Positions 23,942 through 32,273 of a stretch of DNA of 37,096 nt are shown piece after piece. The notes below the pieces were generated by a model that saw only the letters and a list, made by a program, of their open reading frames with translations, searched no databases and was not told where the DNA came from. Where the stretch lies: positions 1 through 37,096 of the forward strand of contig JAZGAE010000050.1 in NCBI GenBank assembly GCA_036475545.1. Direction: 5' to 3'. The position numbers and the translations under genes were made by a program. Within the stretch, counting starts at the first letter, position 1; the number at the start of each line of letters is the position of its first letter. The DNA comes from JAZGAE01 sp036475545 (GTDB lineage Bacteria; Pseudomonadota; Alphaproteobacteria; DATDPM01).

Positions 23942-24787
23942 ATGGACGATCTCTCTCTGGAACTCCCCTCCTTCGAGCCGGGCTGGGTGTGGCTCGTGGG
24001 CGCCGGCCCCGGCGACCCCGGGCTCTTGACCGCTTACGCGCTCCACGCGCTTCGCCATGCGGACGTTGTCGTTTACGACGCCCTCGTCGACGGACGCATC
24101 CTCGAGCTGGCCGGCGACCAAGCCCGCCTCGAGTTCGCCGGCAAGCGCGGTGGCCGCCCCTCGCCGACCCAGCCCGACATCTCGCGGCGCCTCGTCGAGC
24201 ACGCCCGCGCAGGGCTGCGGGTGCTGCGCCTCAAGGGCGGCGACCCCTTCGTGTTTGGGCGCGGCGGCGAGGAGGCCCTCGCCTTGGTGGAGGCCGGCGT
24301 GCCGTTCCGGCTGGTTCCCGGCATCACCGCCGGGACCGGCGGCCTCGCCTATGCGGGAATTCCCGCCACCCACCGGGACGTCAACTCGGCGGTCGCGTTC
24401 GTGACCGGCCATGCCGCCGGCGGGGAGATGCCCGCGACACTCGACTGGGAGGCGCTGGCCAAGGCCATCCCGGTGATCGTGTTCTACATGGCGCTGACCC
24501 ATCTGGAGGAAATCGCCGAGCGCCTGATCGCGGCGGGCCGCTCCGCGGACGAGCCGGTGGCCGTGATCTGCAAGGCCTCGACGCCGGACCAACGGGTGCT
24601 GGTCTCGACGCTCTCCGAGTGCGCCGCGCAAGCCCGCATCGAGGCCCTGGAGCCCCCTGCCATGGTGGTGGTGGGCGAGGTGGTGAGGCTGCGCGCGGCG
24701 CTGGACTGGTTCGGGGCGACCCAGCATGCGCCCGATAAAAAGACCGCCGGGAGCGGGGGCAAGACGCCGCGAAAGCCCCGAGGATGA
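23942..24787 (+). CDS. cobA: Uroporphyrinogen-III C-methyltransferase
   Basis: SUMT methylates uroporphyrinogen III at C2 and C7 to make precorrin-2, the entry to the corrin and siroheme branches. The 281-residue product shows WLVGAGPGDPGLLTAYAL, VVYDALVD, FAGKRGGRPSPTQPDI, VLRLKGGDPFVFGRGGEEA, VPGITAGTGGLAYAGIPATHRD and FVTGHAAGGE, all standard SUMT motifs. The tail is Lys/Gly/Pro-rich. It is a stand-alone SUMT, not a CysG fusion, so a precorrin-2 dehydrogenase must be encoded elsewhere to make sirohydrochlorin for CbiX. It is transcribed alone, divergent from cbiD. Confidence 0.95.
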   Translation: MDDLSLELPSFEPGWVWLVGAGPGDPGLLTAYALHALRHADVVVYDALVDGRILELAGDQARLEFAGKRGGRPSPTQPDISRRLVEHARAGLRVLRLKGGDPFVFGRGGEEALALVEAGVPFRLVPGITAGTGGLAYAGIPATHRDVNSAVAFVTGHAAGGEMPATLDWEALAKAIPVIVFYMALTHLEEIAERLIAAGRSADEPVAVICKASTPDQRVLVSTLSECAAQARIEALEPPAMVVVGEVVRLRAALDWFGATQHAPDKKTAGSGGKTPRKPRG

Positions 24788-24936
24788 CAGCCGTCGTGGT
24801 GGGGCCGGGAAGCCGGGCTTGAGGCTGGAGGCCGGCTTCTCTAGTCTGGGCCTTCGAGCCGCCGCAGAATAATCCGCCGGGGGTCCCTTGCGCCCCGATC
24901 CGGCCGGGGCCCGATGCCAGGGAGGAACGACGGCCC

Positions 24937-25152
24937 GTGTTCGGTGGTCCTCTCGCCAAGGAGATCACGGCCGCCCTCGTCTTCAAGGTCGCCGCTTTGC
25001 TCCTCCTCTACTTCGCCTTCTTCGCGCCCTCGGACGCGCCCCAGGTGACGCCGGCGCCGGCGAAGGGGAGAAGCCGCGCGGCAGCCGCCTCGCGGGAGAG
25101 TCGGCTTCGCCCCTCACCCCGGGCCGATCTCCCCGGTTTCACGACGCCTTGA
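24937..25152 (+). CDS. Small single-pass membrane protein, CydP-like
   Basis: A 71-residue protein with one hydrophobic helix (about 11-28, ALVFKVAALLLLYFAFF) after a short N-terminus (GPLAKEI) and a polar, basic, Ser/Arg/Pro-rich tail. The pattern of a short PLAKEI-type lead, a Lys inside the helix start and an FAFF end resembles small proteins annotated as putative cytochrome oxidase small subunit CydP; this is recognition by pattern only. The start is GTG at 24937, nine bases after GGGAGGA. It precedes a lipoprotein gene and an SCO1/SenC gene, which fits a link to terminal oxidases. Family membership is tentative. Confidence 0.55.
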   Translation: MFGGPLAKEITAALVFKVAALLLLYFAFFAPSDAPQVTPAPAKGRSRAAAASRESRLRPSPRADLPGFTTP

Positions 25153-25215
25153 TTTGCGGCGCCCGGGCGGGCGTGCGAGATTGAAGAAAGCACGTCCGCG
25201 CGCGAGAGGTGCGCC

Positions 25216-25542
25216 ATGAACGCCACCGTCCGAACCGGCGCGTTTGCGCTCGCTTGTCTTGCGCTTGCCGGCTGCGCCCAGCGCTACGTCTGGCACAGGG
25301 AAGGGGCCGGGCCGGCGGCGGTCGAGCAGGCGCGCGGCGTGTGCAAGGCCGAGGCGCGCCGCTTCGAGTTCCTCGACGGGCCGAAGTTCGAGTGGCCGGA
25401 GGAGCGCTCGGTTCCGGTCGCGACCGCCCGCGGCGACCGCTACAGCGTTCTCGGCCTCAACGCCGTTAGGCGCGAGGCAGGTCTGTTCGACGACTGCATG
25501 CACCGCATGGGGTATGCCCGCGCCGCCCTCGAGGACTCGTAG
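25216..25542 (+). CDS. Small lipoprotein of unknown function
   Basis: A 108-residue predicted lipoprotein. The signal sequence MNATVRTGAFALACLALAGC ends in the lipobox LAGC, so Cys 20 would be lipidated. The mature part begins AQRYVWHREGAGPAAVEQAR, has a Cys in GVCKAEARRF, and ends with LFDDCMHRMGY, a CMxxxGY pattern recurrent in small proteobacterial lipoproteins. The two downstream Cys could form a disulfide. I do not recognise a named function. It is 13 bases before the SCO1/SenC gene and probably co-transcribed with it. Confidence 0.78.
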   Translation: MNATVRTGAFALACLALAGCAQRYVWHREGAGPAAVEQARGVCKAEARRFEFLDGPKFEWPEERSVPVATARGDRYSVLGLNAVRREAGLFDDCMHRMGYARAALEDS

Positions 25543-25555
25543 CCGGAGCCCGCCC

Positions 25556-26197
25556 ATGGCTTGGGAGAAGCGCCCGTCCCGCGCCGCCGTGGTGGCGGCG
25601 ATGCTGATCACGGCGGCCGTCGGCCTCGTCACCGTCCGCCTCGTCACGGACATCGGCCGCGCGCTCCCGGGGCGGGAGGGCGAGGCGCCGGATTCGGGAA
25701 CGGTCGAGATCGGCGGGCCGTTCACGCTCGTCGACCAGTACGGGCAACTCCGGACCGAGGCCGATTTCCGCGGCAAGTTCACGCTCGTCTATTTCGGCTA
25801 CACCTTCTGCCCCGACGTCTGCCCCCTGGAGGTCGCCGCCATGGGCGCGGCGATCGACGCCCTCGGGCCCGACGGCGCCGAGGTCGTCCCGGTCTTCATC
25901 ACCATCGACCCGGCGCGCGACACGGTCGAGCAATTGAAGGCCTTCGCCGGCCAGTTCCATCCCCGGCTCGTTGCCCTCACCGGCACAGAGGCGCAGATCG
26001 CCGAGGCCGCGCGGGGCTACCGGGTCTACTACGCCAAGAATGACGCCGGGGCGGCCGCAGCCGGGGCGCCGGACGACTATCTCATGGACCACACCTCCAT
26101 CGTCTATCTCATGGACGAGCAAGGCCGTTACGCCGCCCACTTCACCCACGGCACCCCGGCGGACGAGATGGCGGCCCGCATCGCGGAACTGTTATGA
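25556..26197 (+). CDS. SCO1/SenC/PrrC family copper chaperone
   Basis: A membrane-anchored thioredoxin-fold protein that delivers copper to, or reduces, the CuA site of cytochrome c oxidase. The 213-residue product has an N-terminal anchor helix (about 10-31), FTLVDQYGQ, the CxxxC copper site (Cys 85 and Cys 89 in GYTFCPDVCP), FITIDPARDT and the third ligand His 179 in MDHTS. An Ala/Gly-rich stretch lies before that His. It follows the lipoprotein gene, and its stop overlaps cobB as ATGA, tying a respiratory copper chaperone to a cobalamin gene. Confidence 0.93.
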   Translation: MAWEKRPSRAAVVAAMLITAAVGLVTVRLVTDIGRALPGREGEAPDSGTVEIGGPFTLVDQYGQLRTEADFRGKFTLVYFGYTFCPDVCPLEVAAMGAAIDALGPDGAEVVPVFITIDPARDTVEQLKAFAGQFHPRLVALTGTEAQIAEAARGYRVYYAKNDAGAAAAGAPDDYLMDHTSIVYLMDEQGRYAAHFTHGTPADEMAARIAELL

Positions 26198-27531
26198 GCG
26201 GGGGCGGGCCCGGCGCGGGCCTGATCATCGCCTCGCCCGCAAGCGGCAGCGGCAAGACCATCCTCACACTCGGCGCGCTCCGCGCGCTCGCCCGGGCCGG
26301 CGCGTCCGTGGCCGGGGCCAAGGCGGGGCCCGACTACATCGATCCCGCGTTCCATTCCGCCGCCGGCGGCAGGCCCGCGCCGAACCTGGATCCCTGGGCG
26401 ATGCGGGCGGACACCCTGGCTGCGATCGTGACCGGGCTGTCCGGGGCCGCGGAGCTCATCCTGTGCGAAGGGGTCATGGGCCTCTTCGACGGCGCCAGCG
26501 ACGGCACGGGCTCGACCGCGGACCTCGCCGCGCTCACCGGCTGGCCGGTGGTGCTGGTGGCGGACGTGCGCGCCCAGGGGGCCTCGGCGGCGGCGACGGT
26601 GGAAGGGTTTGCGCGTTTCCGGCCGGACGTCGCCGTGGCCGGCGTGGTCTTCAACCGGGTCGCAGGCCCCGGCCACGAGGCGGTCCTGCGCGCCGCCATG
26701 GCCGAGCGGCTGCCGGAGTTGACCGTGCTCGGCTGCCTCGAGAGGGACCCGGGCCTCAGCCTGCCCGAGCGCCACCTGGGCCTCGTCCAGGCGGGCGAGC
26801 ACGAAGCGCTGGAAGCCATCCTCGAGCGGGCGGCGGACGCGGTCGAGCAGTCCGTGGACCTGGGCAAGCTCCGGGAGCTCGCCCGGCCGGCCCGGCTCGC
26901 CCGCTCATCCGCCGGCGCGGGCGATCCCACGGCCCCGCTTCCGCCCCTGGGCCAGCGCATCGCGGTGGCCCGCGACGAGGCCTTCGCCTTCGCTTACGAA
27001 GCCGTGCTCGAGGGCTGGCGGGCGGCCGGGGCCGAGGTGACCCTTTTCTCGCCGTTGGCCGGCGACGGGCCGGACGCCGACGCCGACGCCGTCTATCTCC
27101 CGGGCGGCTATCCCGAGCTTCACGCAGGCCGCATCGCGGCGAGCGGCTTCTTGCAGAGGCTCCGCGCGGCGGCCGCGGGCGGGGCCGCCGTTTACGGCGA
27201 GTGCGGGGGCTACATGGTCTTGGGCCGCGTGCTCGAGGACGCAGAGGGGCGCCGCCACGAGATGGCGGGGCTGTTGGCCCTGGAGACGTCGTTCGCCGCG
27301 CCGAGGCTGCACTTGGGCTACCGCCGCGCGCGCCTGGCCCGGGCCGGGCCGCTGGGCGATCAAGGCCAGGCCTACCGCGGCCACGAGTTCCACTACGCAA
27401 ACGCCGTTGCCGAAGGGCCGGGGACGGCGCTCTTTCGGGCCGAGGACGCGCGCGGCACGGCGCTCGGCCCCACGGGGCTCGTGGACGGCAACGTCATGGG
27501 CTCGTTCGTGCACTTGATCGACCGGGCGTGA
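26194..27531 (+). CDS. cobB: Cobyrinate a,c-diamide synthase (CobB/CbiA)
   Basis: It amidates the a and c carboxylates of cobyrinic (or hydrogenobyrinic) acid using glutamine and ATP. The 445-residue product has an N-terminal ATPase domain with P-loop ASGSGKT (16-22), VAGAKAGPDYIDPAFH and CEGVMGLFDGA, then a C-terminal glutamine amidotransferase domain with YLPGGYPELHA, the nucleophile Cys 337 in VYGECGGYMVLGR, and HEFHYANA plus GSFVHLI at the end. The ATG overlaps the SCO1 stop. It is the only B12 gene in its transcription unit. CbiA and CobB are one family; with cbiX/cbiG/cbiD the substrate is probably cobyrinate, but CobN in the same genome leaves hydrogenobyrinate possible. Confidence 0.94.
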   Translation: MSGGGPGAGLIIASPASGSGKTILTLGALRALARAGASVAGAKAGPDYIDPAFHSAAGGRPAPNLDPWAMRADTLAAIVTGLSGAAELILCEGVMGLFDGASDGTGSTADLAALTGWPVVLVADVRAQGASAAATVEGFARFRPDVAVAGVVFNRVAGPGHEAVLRAAMAERLPELTVLGCLERDPGLSLPERHLGLVQAGEHEALEAILERAADAVEQSVDLGKLRELARPARLARSSAGAGDPTAPLPPLGQRIAVARDEAFAFAYEAVLEGWRAAGAEVTLFSPLAGDGPDADADAVYLPGGYPELHAGRIAASGFLQRLRAAAAGGAAVYGECGGYMVLGRVLEDAEGRRHEMAGLLALETSFAAPRLHLGYRRARLARAGPLGDQGQAYRGHEFHYANAVAEGPGTALFRAEDARGTALGPTGLVDGNVMGSFVHLIDRA

Positions 27532-27700
27532 GCGCTCGGTCCCGACTGGAATGCCCGGCTTGACGAGCGCGGGGGCTATCGGGGGCAGGCAAAGCACCGC
27601 TTCCCACCAGAAAAAGGCGCTGGCCCGCGGGAAGCCGTGGTGTGAGCGGGCGGGTCTCACCGCTGTGGTCCGGCGTCAGCCAAGCGGCGTGCCTGGCGCG

Positions 27701-29740
27701 TTAGTCGCTGAGGCCGAGGCTGCGCAGCAGCTCGCCCCAGAAGCCGGGCGCGAGGGGGCCTGCGGTGGGCCGTTCCGGGGGCGCAGCCTTCTCCGCATAG
27801 GCCGGCGCGGCGGGTTCGGGGCCGAGGCCGGGCAGGGGCCGAGGCGGCCGGCCGGCCAGCGCCTCGGTCATGAAGGCGCGCCAGAGCCTCGCCGGGAGCC
27901 CGCCGCCGGTGACCCGCGTCATCGGCGTCTCGTCGTCGTTGCCGAGCCAGACGCCGGCGACGAGGTCCGCGGTATAGCCCACGAACCAGGCATCCCTGAA
28001 GTCCTGGCTGGTGCCGGTCTTGCCGGCGGCCGGGCGCGATAGCGCCGCCGCCTTGCCTGTGCCCTCGGCGATGACTTGGGCGAGCATCCCATTCATCACC
28101 GCCACGTGTTGGGGCGCAACCACCCGGCCCGGCCCCGAGCCCCGGCGCCGGTAGAGGACACGGCCCTTGCGGTCGCGCACCTCCTCGATCCCGTAGGCCC
28201 AGACGCCGACCCCATCGTTGGCGAGCGCCGCATAAGCGGAGGCGAGCTCGATCAGCGTCACCTCGCCCGCGCCGAGCGCGAGGCTGGGCCCCGCCGTCAG
28301 CGGCGTCGTGATGCCGAGCCTGCGCGCCACGGAAACGACGTTCTCGCGCCCGGCCTTTTCCGCCACCCGCACGGCCACCGTGTTGCGCGACAGCGCGAGC
28401 GCCTGGACAAGCGACATCTCGCCCAGGTACGCCCCGTCGTAGTTGCGCGGGCTCCAGCCGGAGACGGTCAAGGGCGCGTCGGCCATGCGCGCCTCGGGCC
28501 CGAGCCCCTGCTCGAGCCCGGCCAAATAGACGAACAGCTTGAAGGCGGAGCCCGGCTGGCGGAGCGCCTGGGTCGCCCGGTTGAACTGGCTCGTGCCGTA
28601 GTCGCGCCCGCCCACCATGGCCCGGACCGCGCCGTCGGGAGCGAGCGCCACGAGCGCCGCCTGAGTAACGCCCACGGCCTTGCCCGGGCCCGAGAGCAGG
28701 GCCGCCACCTCCGCCTCGGCGATGCGCTGGAGCCGAGGCTCGAGCGTGGTCGTCACCACGAGGTCGTCGTCCACGCTGCCGACGAAGCTCCCGAGCTGGT
28801 CCGCCACCCAATCTGCGAAGTAGCGCGCGCTCGGCCCAGGCCCGGCCGCGGGCGCGAAGCCGGCCGGGTGCGCCAACGCGTCGGCGGCCCGGGGCTCGGT
28901 GATGTAGCCGGTCTCCACCATGGCGCGCAAAACGAGGCGCGCGCGGGCCCGCGCGAGGCCGGCGGCCCGCGTCGGGGCGTAGCGCGAGGGGGCCTTGAGC
29001 AGACCCGCGAGCACCGCCGCCTCGTAGAGCGAGACGGCGGCCGCCGGCTTGCCGAAGTACTTGCGCGCGGCGGCGTCCACCCCATAGGTGCCGGCCCCCA
29101 GGTACACCCGGTTGAGGTAAATGGTCAGGATCTGGTCCTTGGTGAACTTGTGCTCGAGCCAGAACGCCAAGAGCGTCTCCTGGACCTTGCGGCGGAGGGT
29201 GCGCTCGGGCGTCAGGAACAGGTTCTTGGCGAGCTGCTGGGTGATCGTGCTGCCGCCCTGGACGATGCGCCCCGCGCGAAAGTTGACGACGACCGCCCGG
29301 GCCAGGCCCAAGAGATCGATGCCGAAATGGGAGTAGAAGCGGCGGTCTTCCACAGCCAGCACCGCGTGGGGGAGATCGGGAGGAAGCGCGCCCACGCGCA
29401 CCGGCTCGCCGTACAAGCTCCCGAACGTGGCAAGCGTCGCGCCGTCCGCCGCCAGCACGGTGACGCTGGGCTGGCGCGTCGCGGCCCCGAGCCCGCCCAC
29501 GTCGGGAAGATCGTATGCGTAATAGGTGACCACGCCGGCCAGCGCCACCGCGCCCCAGATGGCCAGCGTCAGCCCCCATTTGAGCGACCACACGAGGACC
29601 CGGCGCTTGAGCGGGCGGCGCCTCTTGCGAGAGCCCCTCGTCTTGCGCCTGCGGGAAGGACCGCTCGGGACGTCGACCCGGCGGGAGCCTGAGCCGCCGT
29701 CGGCCCGTCCCCGTCGCCCCGCTCTAGACCTTGCCGTCAT
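27701..29740 (-). CDS. Class A penicillin-binding protein (PBP1A-type)
   Basis: A bifunctional peptidoglycan synthase of the inner membrane and periplasm. The 679-residue product begins with a strongly basic cytoplasmic tail (about 1-47), one membrane helix (about 52-73), then a glycosyltransferase domain with EDRRFYSHFG (catalytic Glu 131), GGSTITQQLAKN (162-173) and LTIYLNRVYLG. The transpeptidase domain has SxxK at 398-401 (GSAFK), SxN at 451-453 (SRNT) and KTG at 574-576 (KTGTS). The C-terminal tail is Pro/Ala-rich. All catalytic residues are present. It follows gyrB in the same direction with 76 bases between, and converges on cobB. Confidence 0.94.
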   Translation of the reverse strand: MTARSRAGRRGRADGGSGSRRVDVPSGPSRRRKTRGSRKRRRPLKRRVLVWSLKWGLTLAIWGAVALAGVVTYYAYDLPDVGGLGAATRQPSVTVLAADGATLATFGSLYGEPVRVGALPPDLPHAVLAVEDRRFYSHFGIDLLGLARAVVVNFRAGRIVQGGSTITQQLAKNLFLTPERTLRRKVQETLLAFWLEHKFTKDQILTIYLNRVYLGAGTYGVDAAARKYFGKPAAAVSLYEAAVLAGLLKAPSRYAPTRAAGLARARARLVLRAMVETGYITEPRAADALAHPAGFAPAAGPGPSARYFADWVADQLGSFVGSVDDDLVVTTTLEPRLQRIAEAEVAALLSGPGKAVGVTQAALVALAPDGAVRAMVGGRDYGTSQFNRATQALRQPGSAFKLFVYLAGLEQGLGPEARMADAPLTVSGWSPRNYDGAYLGEMSLVQALALSRNTVAVRVAEKAGRENVVSVARRLGITTPLTAGPSLALGAGEVTLIELASAYAALANDGVGVWAYGIEEVRDRKGRVLYRRRGSGPGRVVAPQHVAVMNGMLAQVIAEGTGKAAALSRPAAGKTGTSQDFRDAWFVGYTADLVAGVWLGNDDETPMTRVTGGGLPARLWRAFMTEALAGRPPRPLPGLGPEPAAPAYAEKAAPPERPTAGPLAPGFWGELLRSLGLSD

Positions 29741-29816
29741 CGTCGCGCATCGAGGCGCAGTGCCCGGCCATTCGCAGCAAGCCCTGATCCGGCCGTCGTC
29801 CCGGCGGCGCTCACCG

Positions 29817-32255
29817 TCACACGTCGAGATTGACGACCTGCAGGGCGTGATCCTGGATGAACTCGCGCCGGGGCTCCACCACGTCGCCCATCAGCGTCGA
29901 GAACACCTCGTCGGCCTCGTCGGCGTGGCTCACCTTGACCTGCAGGAGCACGCGGACGTCGGGATCGAGCGTGGTCTGCCACAGCTGCCCGGGGTTCATC
30001 TCGCCCAGGCCCTTGTAACGCTGGACCGTCGTCCCCTTGCGGCCGAGACCGAGGATCGCGTCGAAGAGCTCCGTGGGCGAGGTGATGGCGACCTCCTGCT
30101 CCTTGCTCTTCAAATGGGCGTGGCCCGTGTAGACCCCCTGCAGCTCGCCCGCCATCTCGTCCAGCCGCCCCGCCTCGGGACTGGACATCACGGTGCCGTC
30201 GATGACGTAGCGCTCGGTGACGCCCCGGAGCGTGCGCGAGAAGACGAGTCCCTCGCCGGGGTCCGCGACGCCGGTCCAGCCGCGCTCGTGCTCGACGGCA
30301 AGGGCGTCGAGGCGCTTGGCGATATAGGCGGCGGCCTCGCCGGCCCGCGCCGGATCGTCGAGGAGCGCCGGCCTCAGCGCGGCGGCGACTGCCGCCTGCT
30401 CCACCACGGCGGCGCTGCCGACCCGGCGCCCGAGGGGCGCGAGCGCGGCCTTGGCGCGCCGCGCGCGCTCGACCAGAGCCCGCAAATCCTCTCCGGCCCG
30501 CTCGCTGCCGTCGAAGAGGCGAAGCACCGCGTCCTCGAGCGCGGCGTCGATGAGATAGTCTTCGAGCGCCCGGTCGTCCTTGAGGTAGATCTCCGCCTTG
30601 CCGCGCCTCACGCGGTAGAGCGGCGGCTGGGCGATGTAGAGGTAGCCCTTCTCGATGATCTCGGGCATGTGGCGGTAGAAGAAGGTGAGTAACAGGGTAC
30701 GGATGTGGCTTCCGTCCACGTCGGCGTCGGTCATGATGATGATGCGGTGGTAGCGGGTCTTGGAGATGTCGAAGTCCTCGCGCCCGATTCCGGTGCCGAG
30801 CGCCGCGATCATCGTCCCGATCTCGGCGGACGAGAGCACCTTGTCGAAACGGGCCCTCTCCACGTTCAGGATCTTGCCCCGGAGCGGCAGGATCGCCTGG
30901 GAGCTGCGGTTGCGCCCCTGCTTGGCCGAGCCGCCGGCGGAGTCGCCCTCGACAAGGAAGAGCTCGCTCTTGGCGGGGTCGCGTTCCTGGCAGTCGGCGA
31001 GCTTTCCGGGCAGGCTGGTGATGTCCAGCACGCCCTTGCGCCGGGTGATCTCGCGGGCCCGGCGCGCGGCCTCGCGGGCGGCCGCCGCGTCCACCACCTT
31101 GGCGACGATGCGCTTGGCCTCGCTCGGGTGCTCCTCGAACCATTGGCCGAGCTTTTCAGCGACGATGCCCTCCACCACCGGGCGCACTTCGGAGGAGACC
31201 AGCTTGTCCTTCGTCTGGGAAGAGAACTTGGGATCCGGCATCTTGACCGACAGGACGCAGGTGAGGCCCTCGCGGGCGTCGTCGCCGACGAGCGCCACCT
31301 TCTCCCGCTTGGCGATGCCGGTCTCGACCGCGTAGTTGTTGACGGTGCGGGTCAGCGCCCCGCGGAAGCCGGCGAGATGGGAGCCGCCGTCGCGCTGGGG
31401 GATGTTGTTGGTGAAGCACAGCATCGTCTCGTGGTAGCTGTCGGTCCACTGCATGGAGACCTCGACGATGATGCCCGCGCGCTCGCCCTTGAGTGGGATG
31501 GGCGGGCGGTTTAGGGGCGTCTTGCTGCGGTCGAGGTATTGCACGAAGGCCTCGAGGCCGCCCTCGTAATGCATCTCGACGACTTGGGGCTCGACCCCGC
31601 GCCGGTCGCTCAGAACGATGATCACGTGGGCATTGAGGAAGGCGAGCTCGCGCAGGCGATGCTCCAGCGTCGCCAACTCGAAATCGGTCATGGAGAAAAC
31701 CTTGCGCGAGGGGAGAAACGTGATCTCGGTGCCCGTGCGCTCGCCCGTCTCGCCGACCGCGGCGAGCGGCGCCTCGGGCTCGCCGTCGTGGAAGCGCATG
31801 AAGTGCTCCCTGCCCTCGCGCCAGATCGTGAGGTCGAGCCGTTCGGAGAGCGCGTTCACCACGGACACGCCGACCCCGTGGAGCCCGCCCGACACCTTGT
31901 AGACGTCCTGCTCGAACTTCCCGCCGGCATGCAGGTGGGTCATGATGACCTCGGCGGCGGAGACTCCTTCCTCATGGTGGATGCCGACGGGGATTCCGCG
32001 GCCGTTGTCGGTCACCGTGACCGAGCCGTCGGGGTTCAGCGTCACCTCGATCCGGTCGCAATAGCCGGCGACCGCCTCGTCCACCGAGTTGTCAACGACC
32101 TCGTAGACCATGTGGTGCAGGCCCGAGCCGTCGTCGGTGTCGCCGATGTACATGCCGGGGCGCTTGCGCACGGCGTCCAGACCCCGCAGCACCTTGATGG
32201 CCTCGGCGCCGTAGGCCACCTCTCGCGCCTTGGCCTTTCGGACCTTGTCGCTCAT
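29817..32255 (-). CDS. gyrB: DNA gyrase subunit B
   Basis: The ATPase subunit of DNA gyrase, which introduces negative supercoils together with GyrA. The 812-residue product has the GHKL ATPase start GLDAVRKRPGMYIGDTDDGS (25-44), HHMVYEVVDNSVDEA, NGRGIPVGIH, GGLHGVGVSVVNALS, then the TOPRIM motifs VEGDSAGGSA (Glu about 436) and MTDADVDGSHI (508-518), and a C-terminal YKGLGEMNP. The segment around 560-680 is Ala/Arg-rich and more variable, consistent with the divergent part of proteobacterial GyrB. It follows recF by 18 bases, the ancestral dnaA-dnaN-recF-gyrB order. Confidence 0.97.
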   Translation of the reverse strand: MSDKVRKAKAREVAYGAEAIKVLRGLDAVRKRPGMYIGDTDDGSGLHHMVYEVVDNSVDEAVAGYCDRIEVTLNPDGSVTVTDNGRGIPVGIHHEEGVSAAEVIMTHLHAGGKFEQDVYKVSGGLHGVGVSVVNALSERLDLTIWREGREHFMRFHDGEPEAPLAAVGETGERTGTEITFLPSRKVFSMTDFELATLEHRLRELAFLNAHVIIVLSDRRGVEPQVVEMHYEGGLEAFVQYLDRSKTPLNRPPIPLKGERAGIIVEVSMQWTDSYHETMLCFTNNIPQRDGGSHLAGFRGALTRTVNNYAVETGIAKREKVALVGDDAREGLTCVLSVKMPDPKFSSQTKDKLVSSEVRPVVEGIVAEKLGQWFEEHPSEAKRIVAKVVDAAAAREAARRAREITRRKGVLDITSLPGKLADCQERDPAKSELFLVEGDSAGGSAKQGRNRSSQAILPLRGKILNVERARFDKVLSSAEIGTMIAALGTGIGREDFDISKTRYHRIIIMTDADVDGSHIRTLLLTFFYRHMPEIIEKGYLYIAQPPLYRVRRGKAEIYLKDDRALEDYLIDAALEDAVLRLFDGSERAGEDLRALVERARRAKAALAPLGRRVGSAAVVEQAAVAAALRPALLDDPARAGEAAAYIAKRLDALAVEHERGWTGVADPGEGLVFSRTLRGVTERYVIDGTVMSSPEAGRLDEMAGELQGVYTGHAHLKSKEQEVAITSPTELFDAILGLGRKGTTVQRYKGLGEMNPGQLWQTTLDPDVRVLLQVKVSHADEADEVFSTLMGDVVEPRREFIQDHALQVVNLDV

Positions 32256-32273
32256 CGTTCGTCTGGTCTCCGT

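Noticed and set aside
24888..25184. Alternative 98-codon frame over the CydP-like gene
   Set aside because: It is Arg/Gly-rich without a ribosome site or hydrophobic segment, while the overlapping GTG-initiated frame has a good site and a clear membrane helix.
27551..28042. Open frame beginning in the cobB-PBP gap
   Set aside because: Most of it is antisense to the PBP C-terminus and the N-terminal part has no motif or ribosome site. The gap of 169 bases holds nothing I can name; GCTTCCC...GGGAAGC could pair, but the loop is long and no T-run follows, so I do not call a terminator.
28076..29692. A 538-codon open frame on the plus strand opposite the penicillin-binding protein
   Set aside because: It has no recognisable domain, and its composition is typical of an antisense shadow. 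The minus-strand frame has all PBP catalytic motifs.
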